A stretch of 64,000 nt of DNA from Haematococcus lacustris. Its lineage: Eukaryota > Chlorophyta > Chlorophyceae > Chlamydomonadales > Haematococcaceae. Under the pieces are notes generated by a model that saw nothing but the letters and a program-made list of their open reading frames with translations, made no database searches and was not told the origin of the DNA. Made by a program: the position numbers and the translations under genes. Position 1 is the first letter of the stretch, and each line of letters starts with the position of its first letter. This document shows positions 11,830 to 23,900 of the stretch, piece after piece. The stretch is from contig JASKMD010000031.1 of the NCBI GenBank assembly GCA_030144725.1, positions 6,936,808-7,000,807 of the forward strand, written 5' to 3'.

Positions 11830-13352
11830 ATTACGTTGTACCAGTATCAATTAGACACCACATTGTAACACAACGCACTAGGGGATCATGAGATGCTCAA
11901 GTGTGCATCCACCCGGTAAACCTACCTCATATGTATCAGCCCAGGGTACGAAACTGCTTCATCCAGGGTGAGCTGTGCCCTAGGTGACCTCAGCTATCAC
12001 GGCTAATACCTCTCCTTTAAAGTCCTGAACCCCTAGAGGGGGAGGGCGGCCTAGCAGCCTGACGGCTGACGGCTTAAGCGGTGTAAGCCACATCATCATC
12101 ACTTACCCCGCAAGCCTTATCCCGTGAGCACTCACAACTGGTTGGTAAGGAATCCCCCATCACCCTAACACCCAAGCCCTATCTCCTTAGTGTAACAACT
12201 ACTACCCATCACCCTGTCGTTAGCCCATACCTAAAACATTATACCATTAGCCCATTACCCCGATACCACACCTGCACCCTACCTGACCCTCACTAGAAGC
12301 AGATGTTGAGCAGGTGTGCACGTGACTCAATGGGCGCTACAGCTGCTGCTGGGCTGTGAGGCAGCGTTGCTGTTACAACCATCAGCGTGACAGCAGAGTG
12401 CATGCCGTTAGGCCTGCCATGCAAAGAGACACGCAGGTAAAGCTCAGAAGCCTCCCATGCAAATTGACGAGCAGGTATGTCAGCGGCCTGCAAGTAGCGC
12501 GGACGTCTCCATCGCGCACACGCCATGGTGTCTGCGCAGTTTAGCGCCGCAAGCAGCCTGCTACCTGCACGAGTCCCACCTGCACTTCAGGTGGACAGGG
12601 AAGTACCTAGAGCGCCTGGCTGCCCTGCCACCACCAACCACACTGCCCTGCCTGCCAAGCAGCACATGTAGCTCCTTGCACACTACCCCAAACTGCCTGT
12701 CCTGCAAGCAGCCTGCTACATGCAGGGTATGGGGCAGATCATGTGCCTGCCCTTGAAGCAGTCTGCCCCGCACCAGCCCTCCAACCTGCAGACTGGCTCA
12801 CACCACCCTGTATTAGACCTGGGCCCCAGCTGGTGGGGTCAGCAAACGCCCCTCAACTTCACTGGCTGTAATGCCCACACTACACACTGAAAGGTCCTAC
12901 GCCATGATCCCCTGCACATTCCTAGCCACGACTTGCCGGCAGCCAGCGCGGTTGTGAGTGGACAGTGCCCCAGGCAGCCCACGGTGGGCGGCTGTGTGTT
13001 GTTGGCCTGTGTGACTGCGCCAGACCTGTGGAGGTCTTGGATGTGTCACAGCCACGCACCGTGCAAGGGCCTGCCACTCAAGCACCTACCCAGGCAATGT
13101 GACATAACGTTGTTGTTGTTGTTGTCAATTGACAGCGCAAAGCCGACATCCTGTCATGGCCGCTGGGCGTTGAGATTGAAGGTGCACACAGTTCTGAAAT
13201 GAACATCACTGTATGGCCCAGGTTCAGGATGCATGGTGTCCGGTCATCATGGTGGAGGGAGGCGCAGTGGGAGTGCTATAGCCTGCAGGAACACCCCCTT
13301 GCCTATAGAAGTGCATTGGATGCAATGTGGCGCCCCACTATGCACGCTGAGC
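11830..13352. other. Gene-poor part of duplicated block A
   Basis: No coding segment with recognisable conservation is apparent. Open frames here are not preserved in the matching region of copy B (35,000-36,300). Confidence 0.45.
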
Positions 13353-16300
13353 TCAACCGCGTAGAGCAGCCAAGCAATCTTTCAGCACCTTTTTCTTCTC
13401 AATTCTGTACTCCAACGCGATGCGGGCCTCTGCTGCAGCGGGCTGGCGTGCTGACCGCAGCAGGGCTAGCTGAGAGAGGTCCTGCTCCAGGCTTGTACCT
13501 GCGACCAAGCAGGCATGGCGCCTGGGAAGGTTCTGGCTTAGTGGCGGTCGTGACGGAGCCATGCAGCTCTTTGCAGACATGTGAGGGTGAGGAGGGGAAG
13601 GGAGGTGCCAAGCAGGAGGAGGGTGTGTCGCACGCTCATAGGACGCTCTTAGAACGCTCTGAAGCTCCATGGCTTTGATGTTGTCATGACCAAGCATGCA
13701 TGCCCCAGATGTTGGACCAAGCATGTATGCAAGCAAGCATGCACCAGCTCATGGTGCATCAGGTCACTTGGCAGCCCCCCTTGGATGCAGTGCAGTGTGG
13801 TGGCAGTAGCACAGGTGCACCCCAGGCTGTCCTTGCTCTGACAGGCAGTTGGGGTCAGGCTGTTGCATTGAGCCAGGGCACTCACACCAGAGCCATGGGG
13901 CCAGAACCATAGGAACAGGTGCAGGGCAGATAGCCAGAGGGCAGGGGCAGCAGGGCAGGCACTGCATATCACCCACCCAGGGCTTCCAGCTCCTTTTCGC
14001 AAGCCGCCACCAGCAGGAGGGCGAGGCGCTGCTCTTGTTCCGTGCTGCCGGCCCGCTGCCAGCTGGCCAACCCGCCCAATGCGGTGTTGCGTGCTTCCTC
14101 GTCAGGTGCCAGGAGGAAGCGCAGGGCGTGCAGGCTCTCAGCTGGGAACCCCTTGCGCACCAGGGTGACCTGCAGACAGCGCAGGGTGCACTGCATGGCA
14201 CTGGGCTCCATGTGGCCCTACACAAATGCTGCCCCATGCACCACCATGGTTTGGGTCGAGGGACAATGCACTGTAGGGTTAATGAAGGGGCCACGGCACC
14301 ACCCCATTGCAGTGATATTGAGAAGGCAGTCTAGGCCGCCCTGCCAACACCATGATGTCCCATGGCCAGCAGGGGCACCAAAGCTCATGCTGGGCCTCCT
14401 TTCACACAAATAGCACGCAACCTGGCAAAGCTCTGCAGGACCATCAGCAACACTACATGCGCAAGACAAAGCAAACGTACTCAGCTGCATGTAGGGCGGC
14501 CAGCAGTCAGCACACACAGCCAGACAGGCTGCACTGCTAGAGGCAGCAGCAGGGCCATTGCAGGGCCAAGGGGGTGGCTGCTCCTGCTAGGCCCCCCTCC
14601 CTGCATTACTCACCGAGCTCACTGCCTCCATCAGGCCAGCCTGGCGCAGGGCGTCCAGCCGCCAAGGCGCCACAGGCCCTGCAGGCTAGCAGCAGAACCA
14701 CCACCAGCACCTGATCAGCCAGCACCAGCAGCACCAGCAGTCAGTTCCTGCAGCCTGAAGCACCAGGAGCTGTACCCCTTAGCCAGCCACACAGGAGCAG
14801 GCAGGCGAGCAGGAGGGGGTCAGCACACTGTTACCAGCACCAGATCCACGTCCTGCCTGACCCCACACCGCTCCAGCCCTTACACCTTGACACAACCTGT
14901 TGCTCCCCAACCCCCTCTGACACTGCCCAGCCCTGCCTGGACCCATCTGGCCACCCACAAGCCCTGCCCAGCCCTAACCTATCTCTATGACCCAGCCCAG
15001 CCCAGCCCAGCCCTGCCTAATCCCGCTGTAGGCATCCAGGCAATTGTCATACCCACATGGCGCATGCCGTGGTCTGCCCCATTTTGCCCATCCGCCACCT
15101 TGCTCACTCCCGCCCCTCCCTGCCCCTCCAGCTGCCGCCTTCCTGCCCCTCCCTGCCCCTCCAGCTGCCGCCTTCCTGCCCCTCCCTGCCCCTCCTGCTG
15201 CCGCCTTCCTGTCCCTGAGTGCCATTGCTCCCTCACTCCCACCCCTAGCCCGGCCCGGCCCTGTGGCAGCAGCGCTCACCCTGCTCTGCCTCCAGCCATG
15301 CTATCATGCGCGTCATGCAGTAGCAGTCGCCCGGCAGGTCTGGCTCAGTGAAGCCGTAGTACTGCAGCAGGCTGTCATTGGTCTGGTTGCCGCCTTCAGC
15401 CACACCACAACCAGGCAGGAGCATCAGGAGAAGCTGTTGAGACCAGCCACAGACAGTCTGAGGGCACACGACTGTCTGAACCATACCCATCAGGCATCAG
15501 TGTGTCACAGGTCTGGGTCAGCCTGCTGCATGCCTCTGAGAGCAACCTGCCGCAGCTCTTGTCCTATTCTTTGCCCTGGCTGACCTGCCTCCCTGCCATT
15601 GGCCCCGCTTCCCAGCTGCACCTCACCATACGAGATGAACACCTCTTCCCCCGTGCTGTAGTCCCTGCCAGCCTGCACGCTGTAGCGGTCACTGAAGTAG
15701 TCCAGGCTGACCTCACTCTGCAGGCAGAGGCAGGGCAGGGGGGAAGTAAGAGGCGAGGGTGAGGCCGAGGCCGCGGTCGAGGTCGCGGTCGCGGTCGCGG
15801 TCGCGGTCGCGGTCGCGGTCGCGGTCGCGGTCGCGGTCGAGGTCGAGGTCGAGGTCGAGGTCGAGGTCGAGGTCGAGGTCGAGGTCGAGGTCGAGGTCGA
15901 GGTCGAGGTCGGGGTCGGGGTCGAGGGAGAGGGAGAGGGCGAGGGAGAGTTGGATGGGGTCGAGGTAGGGATACGGGCAGGGACTCCCACTGCCTCTTCA
16001 GCCCACCTTGCTGGCGCTACTGTGGTTGATGAAGTCCACTAGGGGGCACAGCGCGTGCTGCTTCAGGCTACGGCTCAGGATGAGCTCATCTGCAGGCAGG
16101 CTCAAGAGACAGAGGCAGCAGCAGCAGTCAAGAGTGCCTCCCTGACACTGGCCTGACCCCCCACGCACTGCCTAGTCCGTTTATACATCCATAGCAGGTC
16201 AGAAAAGACACACCATAACAGCATAAGCAACATCGTGCCGCAACCAGCGCGTTGGGCCTCAGCCAATTAGCAGCATACAAGCTACACACACAGCACAAGG

Positions 16301-18102
16301 CAAGTACGGCTTGCAGAGCTAGCACTCAGGCAAGCACTTCATGAATGAGGTGTGATCAAGCTGAGCTCCACGTTAGGCTGTAAATGCCTTGGTGTAATTG
16401 CAAGCTGGAGGATGCGCCATGCGGCGACTTTCAGGGAGTGAACGCACACAGCAGGTTAAAGAGCAGGACGGCCAGCGCTGCCGACAGTGTGCGTTGCACG
16501 TCCGCAAGGCCCAGGACCACGTTTGCTACGCTGAGCCCGCCCACCAAAGCGGCCAGCCGCAGCCTGTCCGCCAGCGACGAGCCGATGTAGGGCCCGCTGA
16601 AGGTACGGCTGCGCACAGCGCACAGTGCCCACAGGAACTGCTCCGATGTGACCGTGGCCTGACCCGGTTGAAGACCGGAGGCCAGCAGCTGGCGGTGAAG
16701 GCCAGCCCACTCCTGCTGCTGCAGCTGGACCTGGGGCAGGGCAACGGCAGGCAGCGGTGGGCAGGGGCAGGCGGCAGCGGCACGGCGGGCAGGCGGCACG
16801 GCGGGCATCGGTGGGCATCGGTGGCAGTTGTGAATAGTTGCGGATCATGGCGGGTCATGGCGTATCATGGCAGGCAGTCGCAGGCAGCAGCCCATGTCGG
16901 GTTATGCGGCTGCTGTACAGGTGGCGAGAGCTGTGTCAGCCAGGCCTTGCCCTGCCCTGCTGGCATGGCTTGGCGTCTCCAGGTTCTGTCTTGCTGGTGA
17001 CAAGCGTGGCTAAGGCAAGGGATATGCTGCAGCAGCTAACGTCCTGGCAGCACGTGCGATGCGAAAAGGAAGCAGTGCATGGCAGCGACTGTGCGAGGGA
17101 CAACAAGCAGAGGCAGCAGTGCGGGTGTCACCTGGTGGATGGTGTGGGGGCACTGCAGCTGCTGCAGCTGTTGTGGGGTCCACAGCACCGGGGCGTCAAA
17201 CCTGCGGGGCAGCTGCTCTATGTAGCGGCTCAGGCGGGATGCCTCACCTGGGGCCAGACCAGGGGTCAGGCAACAGGCTGTCATGGTGGGCAGCAGGGGC
17301 AGGTGACCAGTAGGGCAGTGTGAGGAACTGGGGTATTGGGAGGAGAGGAGGGAGCACAAGGGGGTGAGGCCATTGCGGGACGAGCCAGTCCAGGGCAGCC
17401 CAGCATGACCTAAGCACTCACAGCCTAGCATGCCATGTGCAATCCTGATGCCCAGCTGCAGCCCTGCACAGATCTGATGGCAACAGGACGAGTGGCCCAT
17501 GTGGAGTGGCACCGCGCAATGTGGGTGTGCAGCCTTGCATGCATGCCAAGAGAGTGAGTGACAGCTGGTTAGAGCCCTGCCCTGCAGCTCCTGGGCCCCT
17601 GCAGTGCACCACCTACCCAGCCGCTGCTCATGCAGCAGCATGATGCCCATCTGCACGAACCAGGGCTGGACCCGCCAGTAGTCCGGGGCCACGAAGGCGG
17701 GGCAGGGGCAGCGGGCACCCGGGGCCGGGTGATGGAGGCTAGGCGGGGGACTGCGGCAGGCGGCAGCAGGGTGCAGGGCGGGCTGTGTGGGGATGGGGAC
17801 TGCGGCAGAAGGGCGTGCCTGTGGGTTGAGAGGTGAGGGAGGAAGGGGTACGGGTGCCATGCTGCTGCTGTGAGGGAGGCTGGGAGGGGAGGGGGGCGGG
17901 TTGCTGGGCACTGACTTGAGATGATGAGGTCGTCAGCCTTGATGCCGCCCTCTGCTGCTGCCATGCCGCGGAGTCCCTTGAAGGTGGCGGGTCTGCAAGG
18001 TGAGGGCGGCCAGGGCTCTGCGGCTGCCTCCTTCTCATGCTGCCAGGCTCCCAGCGCTAGCACCACCATCATCATCACCATCACCATCATTGCCACCAAC
18101 AT
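13353..18102 (-). pseudogene. SET-domain protein methyltransferase, copy A (frameshifted)
   Basis: This is a paralogue of the intact gene at 38,735-43,616. All ten exons are recognisable on the minus strand: 18,102-17,916; 17,750-17,617; 17,247-17,132; 16,730-16,448; 16,089-16,007; 15,717-15,627; 15,393-15,280; 14,678-14,614; 14,169-13,977; 13,498-13,353. All borders are GT-AG. Exons 3-10 have exactly the same lengths as in copy B and stay open. Exon 2 is 134 bp instead of 135. A one-base loss near 17,725 puts the conserved DYWRVQPWFVQMGIMLLHEQ stretch out of frame with the preceding IPRLASIT. Exon 1 also has one extra base relative to copy B near its start, which a different ATG (18,102) can absorb. 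Family: SET with Rubisco-LSMT substrate-binding C-terminus. I read it as a young pseudogene, but an exon-2 sequence error would restore it. Confidence 0.65.
15774..15925. repeat. Hexamer array GGTCGC/GGTCGA in SET copy A intron 5
   Basis: A run of about ten GGTCGC hexamers is followed by about a dozen GGTCGA hexamers, in the intron between exons 5 and 6 (15,718-16,006). The paralogous intron has a pure GGTCGA array. Confidence 0.95.
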
Positions 18103-19490
18103 GGATGCCACAAAAATGCATGAAGTCCTACAATGTGAACATGCCAGCGGGTTCGGGTTTGCAGTTAAGCGTGTTCATGGCTGCGGGGTGATCACAGCGG
18201 AGGCAGACCCTACTACATTTCAATGGCCTGCAAGGGAAATCCCTACACATGCAGGTGGCATGGAATGCATGGTATGATTAGTTGCAGCCCTTCTTGGCAT
18301 AAAACATGTGTGGTGCCAATGGCTGACAGGTATGTGGAGGCTGGCACCCCAGCGCATGTCTTAGCTGCTATGGTTGCTGCGTGTCCAGTGCGTAATGTGC
18401 TGACATGGAGGCTGAGCAGTGTTGGGCTCCTCGTGAGGCATGGGGAAATGTGATGCCCTCTGACACTCATCCCAGCAAGTGCAAATGGCTGTCTTGAAAC
18501 AACAGCCTGGTCCTTAACATGCAACGCTAGTTTAGTGCTTCACCCAGACACTGAGGTACACAGCAGGTGGGCAAGCCGTACCTGAGTGTACTGGACTCCA
18601 CCCGCAGGCTATCCCGACATCATCACACGGCCAGAATAACAGCATTCTGCGTTTGCTCCTCAGTGCTTGACCGTGCTGCATTGGGGCCTGCGATGGATGC
18701 ACAGATGCTAGGACTGCCGACAATTCGATGTCGGTACTGACAGGCGGTTAGCGCCATGCTTGCTGAGCAGATGGTGCAAAATGCTCGTGCCACGTGTCAT
18801 GCAGCCGGTCCAAAATAAATTGATCACCTACCTCTGTTTAGTCCGTACCCCTGGTACCCGCCGTACCGCAATCACGTGGTTTCAGTGAAGTTCTGCACAT
18901 TAGTGGATAGAGCATGAAGTCAGCTAGGCGATGCAATGCATGCCATTTTATCAAGTGCGGTGTGCTGAGCGCTATGACGGCTACAAACAGCTTCAGCTTC
19001 AAGTGCTTTTACTGTGCGGCCACGTAGACTTGGCCCAGTAGCACCTGCAAACTATCTGAGACGGATGTGAAGTAGGCTCCCATGGCAACCAAACCATTGT
19101 GACCTGGCCAGTCTGCACTGGCCCTTAGTTGGCAGGTTGTGTCCGGTGCCTCACTCCCGCTCTGCGCTTGCGTGGCGAGCTCGCATTTATCTCCTTAAAC
19201 GGCCGCTGTTGCACCTTGATGCTCCTGTGCTGCGACAACATCATCCAGGCTGTAATCTATCCAAGCTCAAGGCATACAACCTGGACAAGTAGCGTGTGGA
19301 TGAGCTGAAGAAAGAGGCTGCCAAACATAGCCATTTGCTGGGCCTGAAGAAGCAGGGTTCCTTGCAGAAAACCCTGCCCCTGCCCTGCCGCATGCTTCAT
19401 GCGGTGCATGTGTGCTGGTGTCTAGAGCAATAGCAGCAGCCCCCCACTCCACCTGTGCCAGGGCAGCCAAAGGATGGCAAGCGTAGGGGT
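18103..19490. other. Upstream region of SET copy A and spacer
   Basis: The first 1.1 kb matches 43,620-44,670 and is the upstream flank of the SET gene. No further coding segment is apparent before the Fanzor-like fragment. Confidence 0.45.
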
Positions 19491-19531
19491 GGTCCCCGGG
19501 CCCTGCCCTGCCCCTCCCCCCCCTTTTTCCC

Positions 19532-20650
19532 CCTCGACCCCATGGCCAGGGTAGGGATCCACTTCATCAAGCTGGACAGTAGGGTGCTGCATGGGTTGTG
19601 CACGCAGCTAGGGCTGATCAAAAGACCCAGCCTTCACCACAGAGCCAGCCCTCAGCACGCACTGGGACAGGTGGTTCAGTACAGGCAAGCTGGCCAACCG
19701 TGGTTTTCAGTTTAAGAGGACAGTGGAGACAGACGGTGTCAGTGTGTGTGTGCACTACACACGCCCCCTCCCCCCTCCTCCTCCTGCCCCAACCCCAGCT
19801 CCCCCACCCCCAACCCCAGCTGCCAGCAGCAACAGCCGCCCAAGTGCAGCAGCCCGCCCAAGTGCAGCAGCAGCAGCGGCGGCCCATGCGGTGGGACTCC
19901 CCCACACAGGCAAGGCCCAAGCAGAGCAGCGTGAATCCGTGTTCAACCCAGCCACACAGAATGAGGTGGGCATCACCCCCCCGCGTCACCCAGGCAGTCA
20001 GTGCAGCCTCAGGGGTGGCAGACCAGCTCTGCCGGTGGGAGCTGACCAAGGGCCAGCTGCGGCAGGCTAGTGGCCTGAACAACGCCCGCTGCGACACCCA
20101 GCGGTGGCTGGCACCAATCCAGCCCCACCTCAAGCACCTGGCAGCAGCCAGCTCAGCCGGCACCTCCCTGGAGGCCAGCTTGAAGCACATCACCACCACC
20201 CTGGCCACCTGGGATGCGGTGTGGGAGGTGTACCTGGACTCCAAGTGGGCACGGCAGCGGCTGAGGCTGTAAGGAGCCCAGGACCTAGCGCTAAAGCAGT
20301 TGTTCAAAAGGGTGAGGGTGTGTGAGTGGGAGGGTAAGGAACTGAGAGGTGGTGGCTTGGGCATGAAGTAAAACAGTGGTTCACTGTGCCATGCCTAACC
20401 TGGTGCCACCATGACATCCACCCTGTGTGCCTTGTGTGCATGACTGCAGTTGGAGGAGGAGGTGGTGGAGTTGTGTATGCAGGGCCATGGGCATGCCAAG
20501 CAGCTGGTGGTGTTCTTGATGCAGCTAGCATTGGCACTTGGGGGAGGGTGGGGTGCTGATGCGGTGTTGCCTCCACAAAGCTGGTCAAGCAGTCATCCAA
20601 TGATGAGAATGGCTTGGGCAACAGCAAGCCTGTACGGTATTACCAGGCAT
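19532..20650 (+). pseudogene. Degenerate Fanzor/TnpB-like nuclease gene
   Basis: Pieces of one protein family lie in order but in different frames: MARVGIHFIKLDSRVLHG (from 19,541); FKRTVETDGVSVCVHYTRP (about 19,711), which carries the 'TDG' strand typical of Fanzor/TnpB proteins; a Pro/Gln/Ser-rich linker; ESVFNPATQNEVGI (19,936) at the RuvC-I strand; a helical segment to 20,270 (LATWDAVWEVYLDSKWARQR); and KQLVVFL...GGGWGADAVL (20,498-20,572). Compared with the copy at 63,7xx-64,000, a 5-bp deletion at about 19,970 removes the LDPG motif with the catalytic Asp and shifts the frame. The RuvC-II Glu and RuvC-III Asp regions are absent. The gene stops at a 20-bp satellite. Fanzors are RNA-guided nucleases carried by eukaryotic transposons. 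The family call rests on motif pattern, not a search. Confidence 0.55.
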
Positions 20651-20985
20651 GGTGTGACTAGGCCAGGCAGGGTGTGACTAGACCAGGCAGGGTGTGACTA
20701 GACCAGGCATGGTGTGACTAGGCCAGGCAGGGTGTGACTAGACCAGGCAGGGTGTGACTAGACCAGGCATGGTGTGACTAGGCCAGGCAGGGTGTGACTA
20801 GACCAGGTATGGTGTGACTAGACCAGGCAGGGTGTGACTAGACCAGGCAGGGTGTGACTAGACCAGGCATGGTGTGACTAGGCCAGGCAGGGTGTGACTA
20901 GACCAGGCAGGGTGTGACTAGACCAGGCAGGGTGTGACTAGGCCAGGCAGGGTGTGACCTGGCCAGACAAGGTGTGACCTGGCCT
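20651..20985. repeat. 20-bp minisatellite (GGTGTGACTAGACCAGGCAG)
   Basis: About 17 tandem copies of a 20-bp unit, with variants at two positions (ACTAGA/ACTAGG and GGCAG/GGCAT). The array begins where the Fanzor-like fragment ends and stops about 10 bp before the first recognisable aspartate-kinase exon. Confidence 0.95.
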
Positions 20986-20996
20986 GTGGCGCATGC

Positions 20997-23900
20997 AGGG
21001 GCAATCACCACCCTGGGGCGTGGCGGCAGTGACCTGACCGCCACTGTGCTGGGTGCAGCGCTGCAGCTGCCAGAGGTGCAGGTCTGGAAAGACGTGGATG
21101 GTGAGGTGAAGCATGAGTGCAGGTGGGGCAGGACCCCTTGGCCCTGCCCAGCGCTGATGCAGTGCTCACCTGGCCCTGTGTGGCGCAGGTGTGTTGACGT
21201 CAGACCCCCGCCTGGTGCCGCACACTCGGCCCGTGACAGAGCTGACCTTCGAGGAGGCCACGGAGCTTGCCTACTTTGGGGCTCAGGTCAGTTGCCTGGT
21301 GCCAGGCCCGGGCCTGCAGGGCTGGTGCTGCACAGCTGCCCTCGTCTTCCTCCCGCGGCCCCTAGCACCACTGCTGCTCCTGCTGCTGCTCCCTCTGGCC
21401 CCCTGTCCCAACCATTGGAGCACCTCCAGCGGTTGAGCAGCGGCCTAGCCAGTGGCCAGGGCCTGCACAGCTGCCCTCCTGATGTTCCACCTGCCACTGC
21501 CACTGACCTGATCTGCCCCCATGACTCTGCCCGCTGCAGGTGCTTCACCCTCAAGCCATGCAGCCAGCCATCCGCTCAGGCACCATGGGGGTGCGTGTTA
21601 AGAACTCCTACAACAGGTCAGTGCACATGTGCACGTCTCTACCTGCGGGCAAGAGGTGAGGGAAGAGACAAGCGATAGTGGGCGCAGGGGAATCAGGGGC
21701 TAGGGCAGCGGGTGACTGGCCGTGTGACCCTGGACCTGCTGCTGCTGACCTCAAACCTCGCTCCCTGCTGCTGCTGACCCTGAGCCTGCTGCTGCTCTGC
21801 CGCCAGGACTGCTGCCGGGACCTTCATCACAGCACAGCGGGACATGAGCAAAGTGCTGGTGACGTCCATTGTACTGAAACTCAACGTCACGCTTGTAGAC
21901 ATCATCTCCACTCGTATGATGGGCCAGTCCGGCTTTTTGGCCACAGTGTTTGAGGCCTTCCGGGTGCACAAGCTCAGTGTGGACGTGGTGGCCACCAGTG
22001 AGGTGTGTCTGTCGGCGGCATGGGGAGGAGTGCAGGTGTGGTGGAGGCAGGGGGAAGGGTGGCATGTGGGGCAAGCCAATGAGTGCACAAGCAGGCCCAT
22101 GCAGTCCCAGGGCCTCTAGCTAAGCCTGTTTGCAGTCGGGTCAGGTTCACAGTGGGCAATGGGAGGGGGAGGGAGGGTGACGGGACGAGGTGTGTGTCAG
22201 CTGGGTTCATCCATGAGAAGCTTGGTGCCCAGCAGGCAGCAGCAGGAGTACTTCGCCAGGTTGCCCAGGTACAGGAGGCCAGGCAGCAGACAGGTCAGAT
22301 CATGACGGGTCAGCCAGCTGGTGGCGTCGGGACAGGTGGTGATGAAGCAGGTTGAGCCAGGCCAGATCCTGAGCCTCCTGCCTGCNNNNNNNNNNNNNNN
22401 NNNNNNNNNNNNNNNNNNNNNNNNNNNNNNNNNNNNNNNNNNNNNNNNNNNNNNNNNNNNNNNNNNNNNNNNNNNNNNNNNNNNNCCACGCCATCCCTGC
22501 CTTGCATTGCCCCTCCCATCCCTGCTCATCCCTGCCCCACCCCCTCCCAGCCCTGCCCCACCCCCTCCCAGTCCTGCCCTGCCCTGCCTTGCCCAGCCCT
22601 GCCCTGCCCATCCCTGCCTTGGCCTGCCCTGCCCTGCCTGTAGGTGTGTGGCAGTGCAGGTAGCAGCAGGCTGCAGGTGTGTTGCAGTGCATGTGCAGCA
22701 GCAACAGGCTGCAGTGCATGTGTTACAGTGCATGAACAGCAGCAGCAGCAGGCTGTAGTGCATGAGCAGCAGTGCAAGGACAGCAGCAACAGCAGGCTGT
22801 ATGTGTGTACCTGTGTAGGTAGCAGCAGGCTGCAGGTGTGTTGCAGTGCATGAGCAGCAGCAGCAGGCTGTACTGTATGAGCAGCAGCGCAAGGACAGCA
22901 GCATCAAAAGGTTGTAGGTGTGTAGCAGTGCAGGTAGCAGCAGGCTGCAAGTGTACTGCAGTGCATGAGTAGCAGCAGCAGCAGGCAGCAGTGCATGTGT
23001 TGTAGTGCATGAGCAGCAGCAGCAGGCTGTAGTGTATGAGCAGCAGTGCAAGGACAGCAGCAGCAGTGGATGGGCAGCAGCAGCAGGCTGTAGGTGTGTG
23101 GCAGTGCAGGCTGCAGGTAGCAGCAGGTTGCAGGTGTGCTGCAGTGCATGAGCAGCAGGCTGCAGTGCATGTGTTTTAGTGCATGAGCAGCAGTGCATGG
23201 GCAGCAGCAAGCTGTAGGTGTGTGGCAGTGCAGGTAATAGCAGGCTGCAGGTGTGCTTCAGTGCATGAGCAGCAGCAGCAGCAGGTTGTAGGTGTGTTGC
23301 GGTGCATGAGCAGCAGCAAGAGCAGCAGGCTGTAGTGCACGAGCAGTGCATGGACAGCAGCAGCATGCTGTAGGTGTGTGGCAGTGCAGTCTTGTATTAG
23401 CAATCAGCAGCAACTTTGAGCCCATCTGAGCAGTATGTTGCATGGTACAAAAGCTTTCAAAAAGCTGTCCTGAGCTTCCGTTCAGTTCCATGCCACACAA
23501 CTTGATTTGTAAGTTGTGAATGTTCAAGATGTAATGAAGAAAACGGTGGTGGTCATTAGCCGTGTATCCTCTTCTTAAACGATTCCTACGCCCCTATGGA
23601 CAACACCACCACGCGGTGATGCGCTAATGCTGCAAACGTGGTAGCCACCTGCTACATACCCCCTTTGCATGTATGCATCACGGTCATGCTTAGCAAGTGC
23701 AGGCCTGGCAGTGATCCACACCCAATGTGTCACAGCTAGCTGGATTACGGATGGTACCTATAGTGGAGGCTCACCAGATCCAGCCACATGCTAGGGTGTG
23801 GTGCGCCACATGCCCCTTGTATGGACAACACCACCACTTAGTGATGCGCTAGGGCCGCAAACGTGGTAGCCACTTGCTACATACCCCCTTTGCATGTGTG

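Larger units (their letters stand above)
11790..19220. repeat. Segmental duplication block, copy A
   Basis: This block matches 34,970-44,670. Both copies carry, in order, a start beginning GCTGCTTACGTGCATGTATG, a gene-poor 1.4-kb stretch, the SET-domain gene on the minus strand, and about 1.1 kb upstream of that gene. The match fades after the CGTGGCGAGCT segment at about 19,180 (44,625 in copy B). Copy A lacks the 2.17-kb element found in copy B at 36,338-38,505, so its 13,200 region is the corresponding empty site. Divergence is visible throughout, so this is not a simple sequencing repeat. Confidence 0.8.

Noticed and set aside
15759..15968. Arg-Ser/Arg-Gly-rich open frame resembling an SR protein
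   Set aside because: It is the GGTCGA/GGTCGC intronic hexamer of the SET gene, and the paralogous intron gives a different sequence.
20651..20985. Regular 20-bp repeats resembling a CRISPR array
   Set aside because: The repeats are directly adjacent with no spacers, and the genome is eukaryotic.
22197..23366. Open frame of 389 codons across the gap
   Set aside because: It runs through 100 undetermined bases and minisatellite units.
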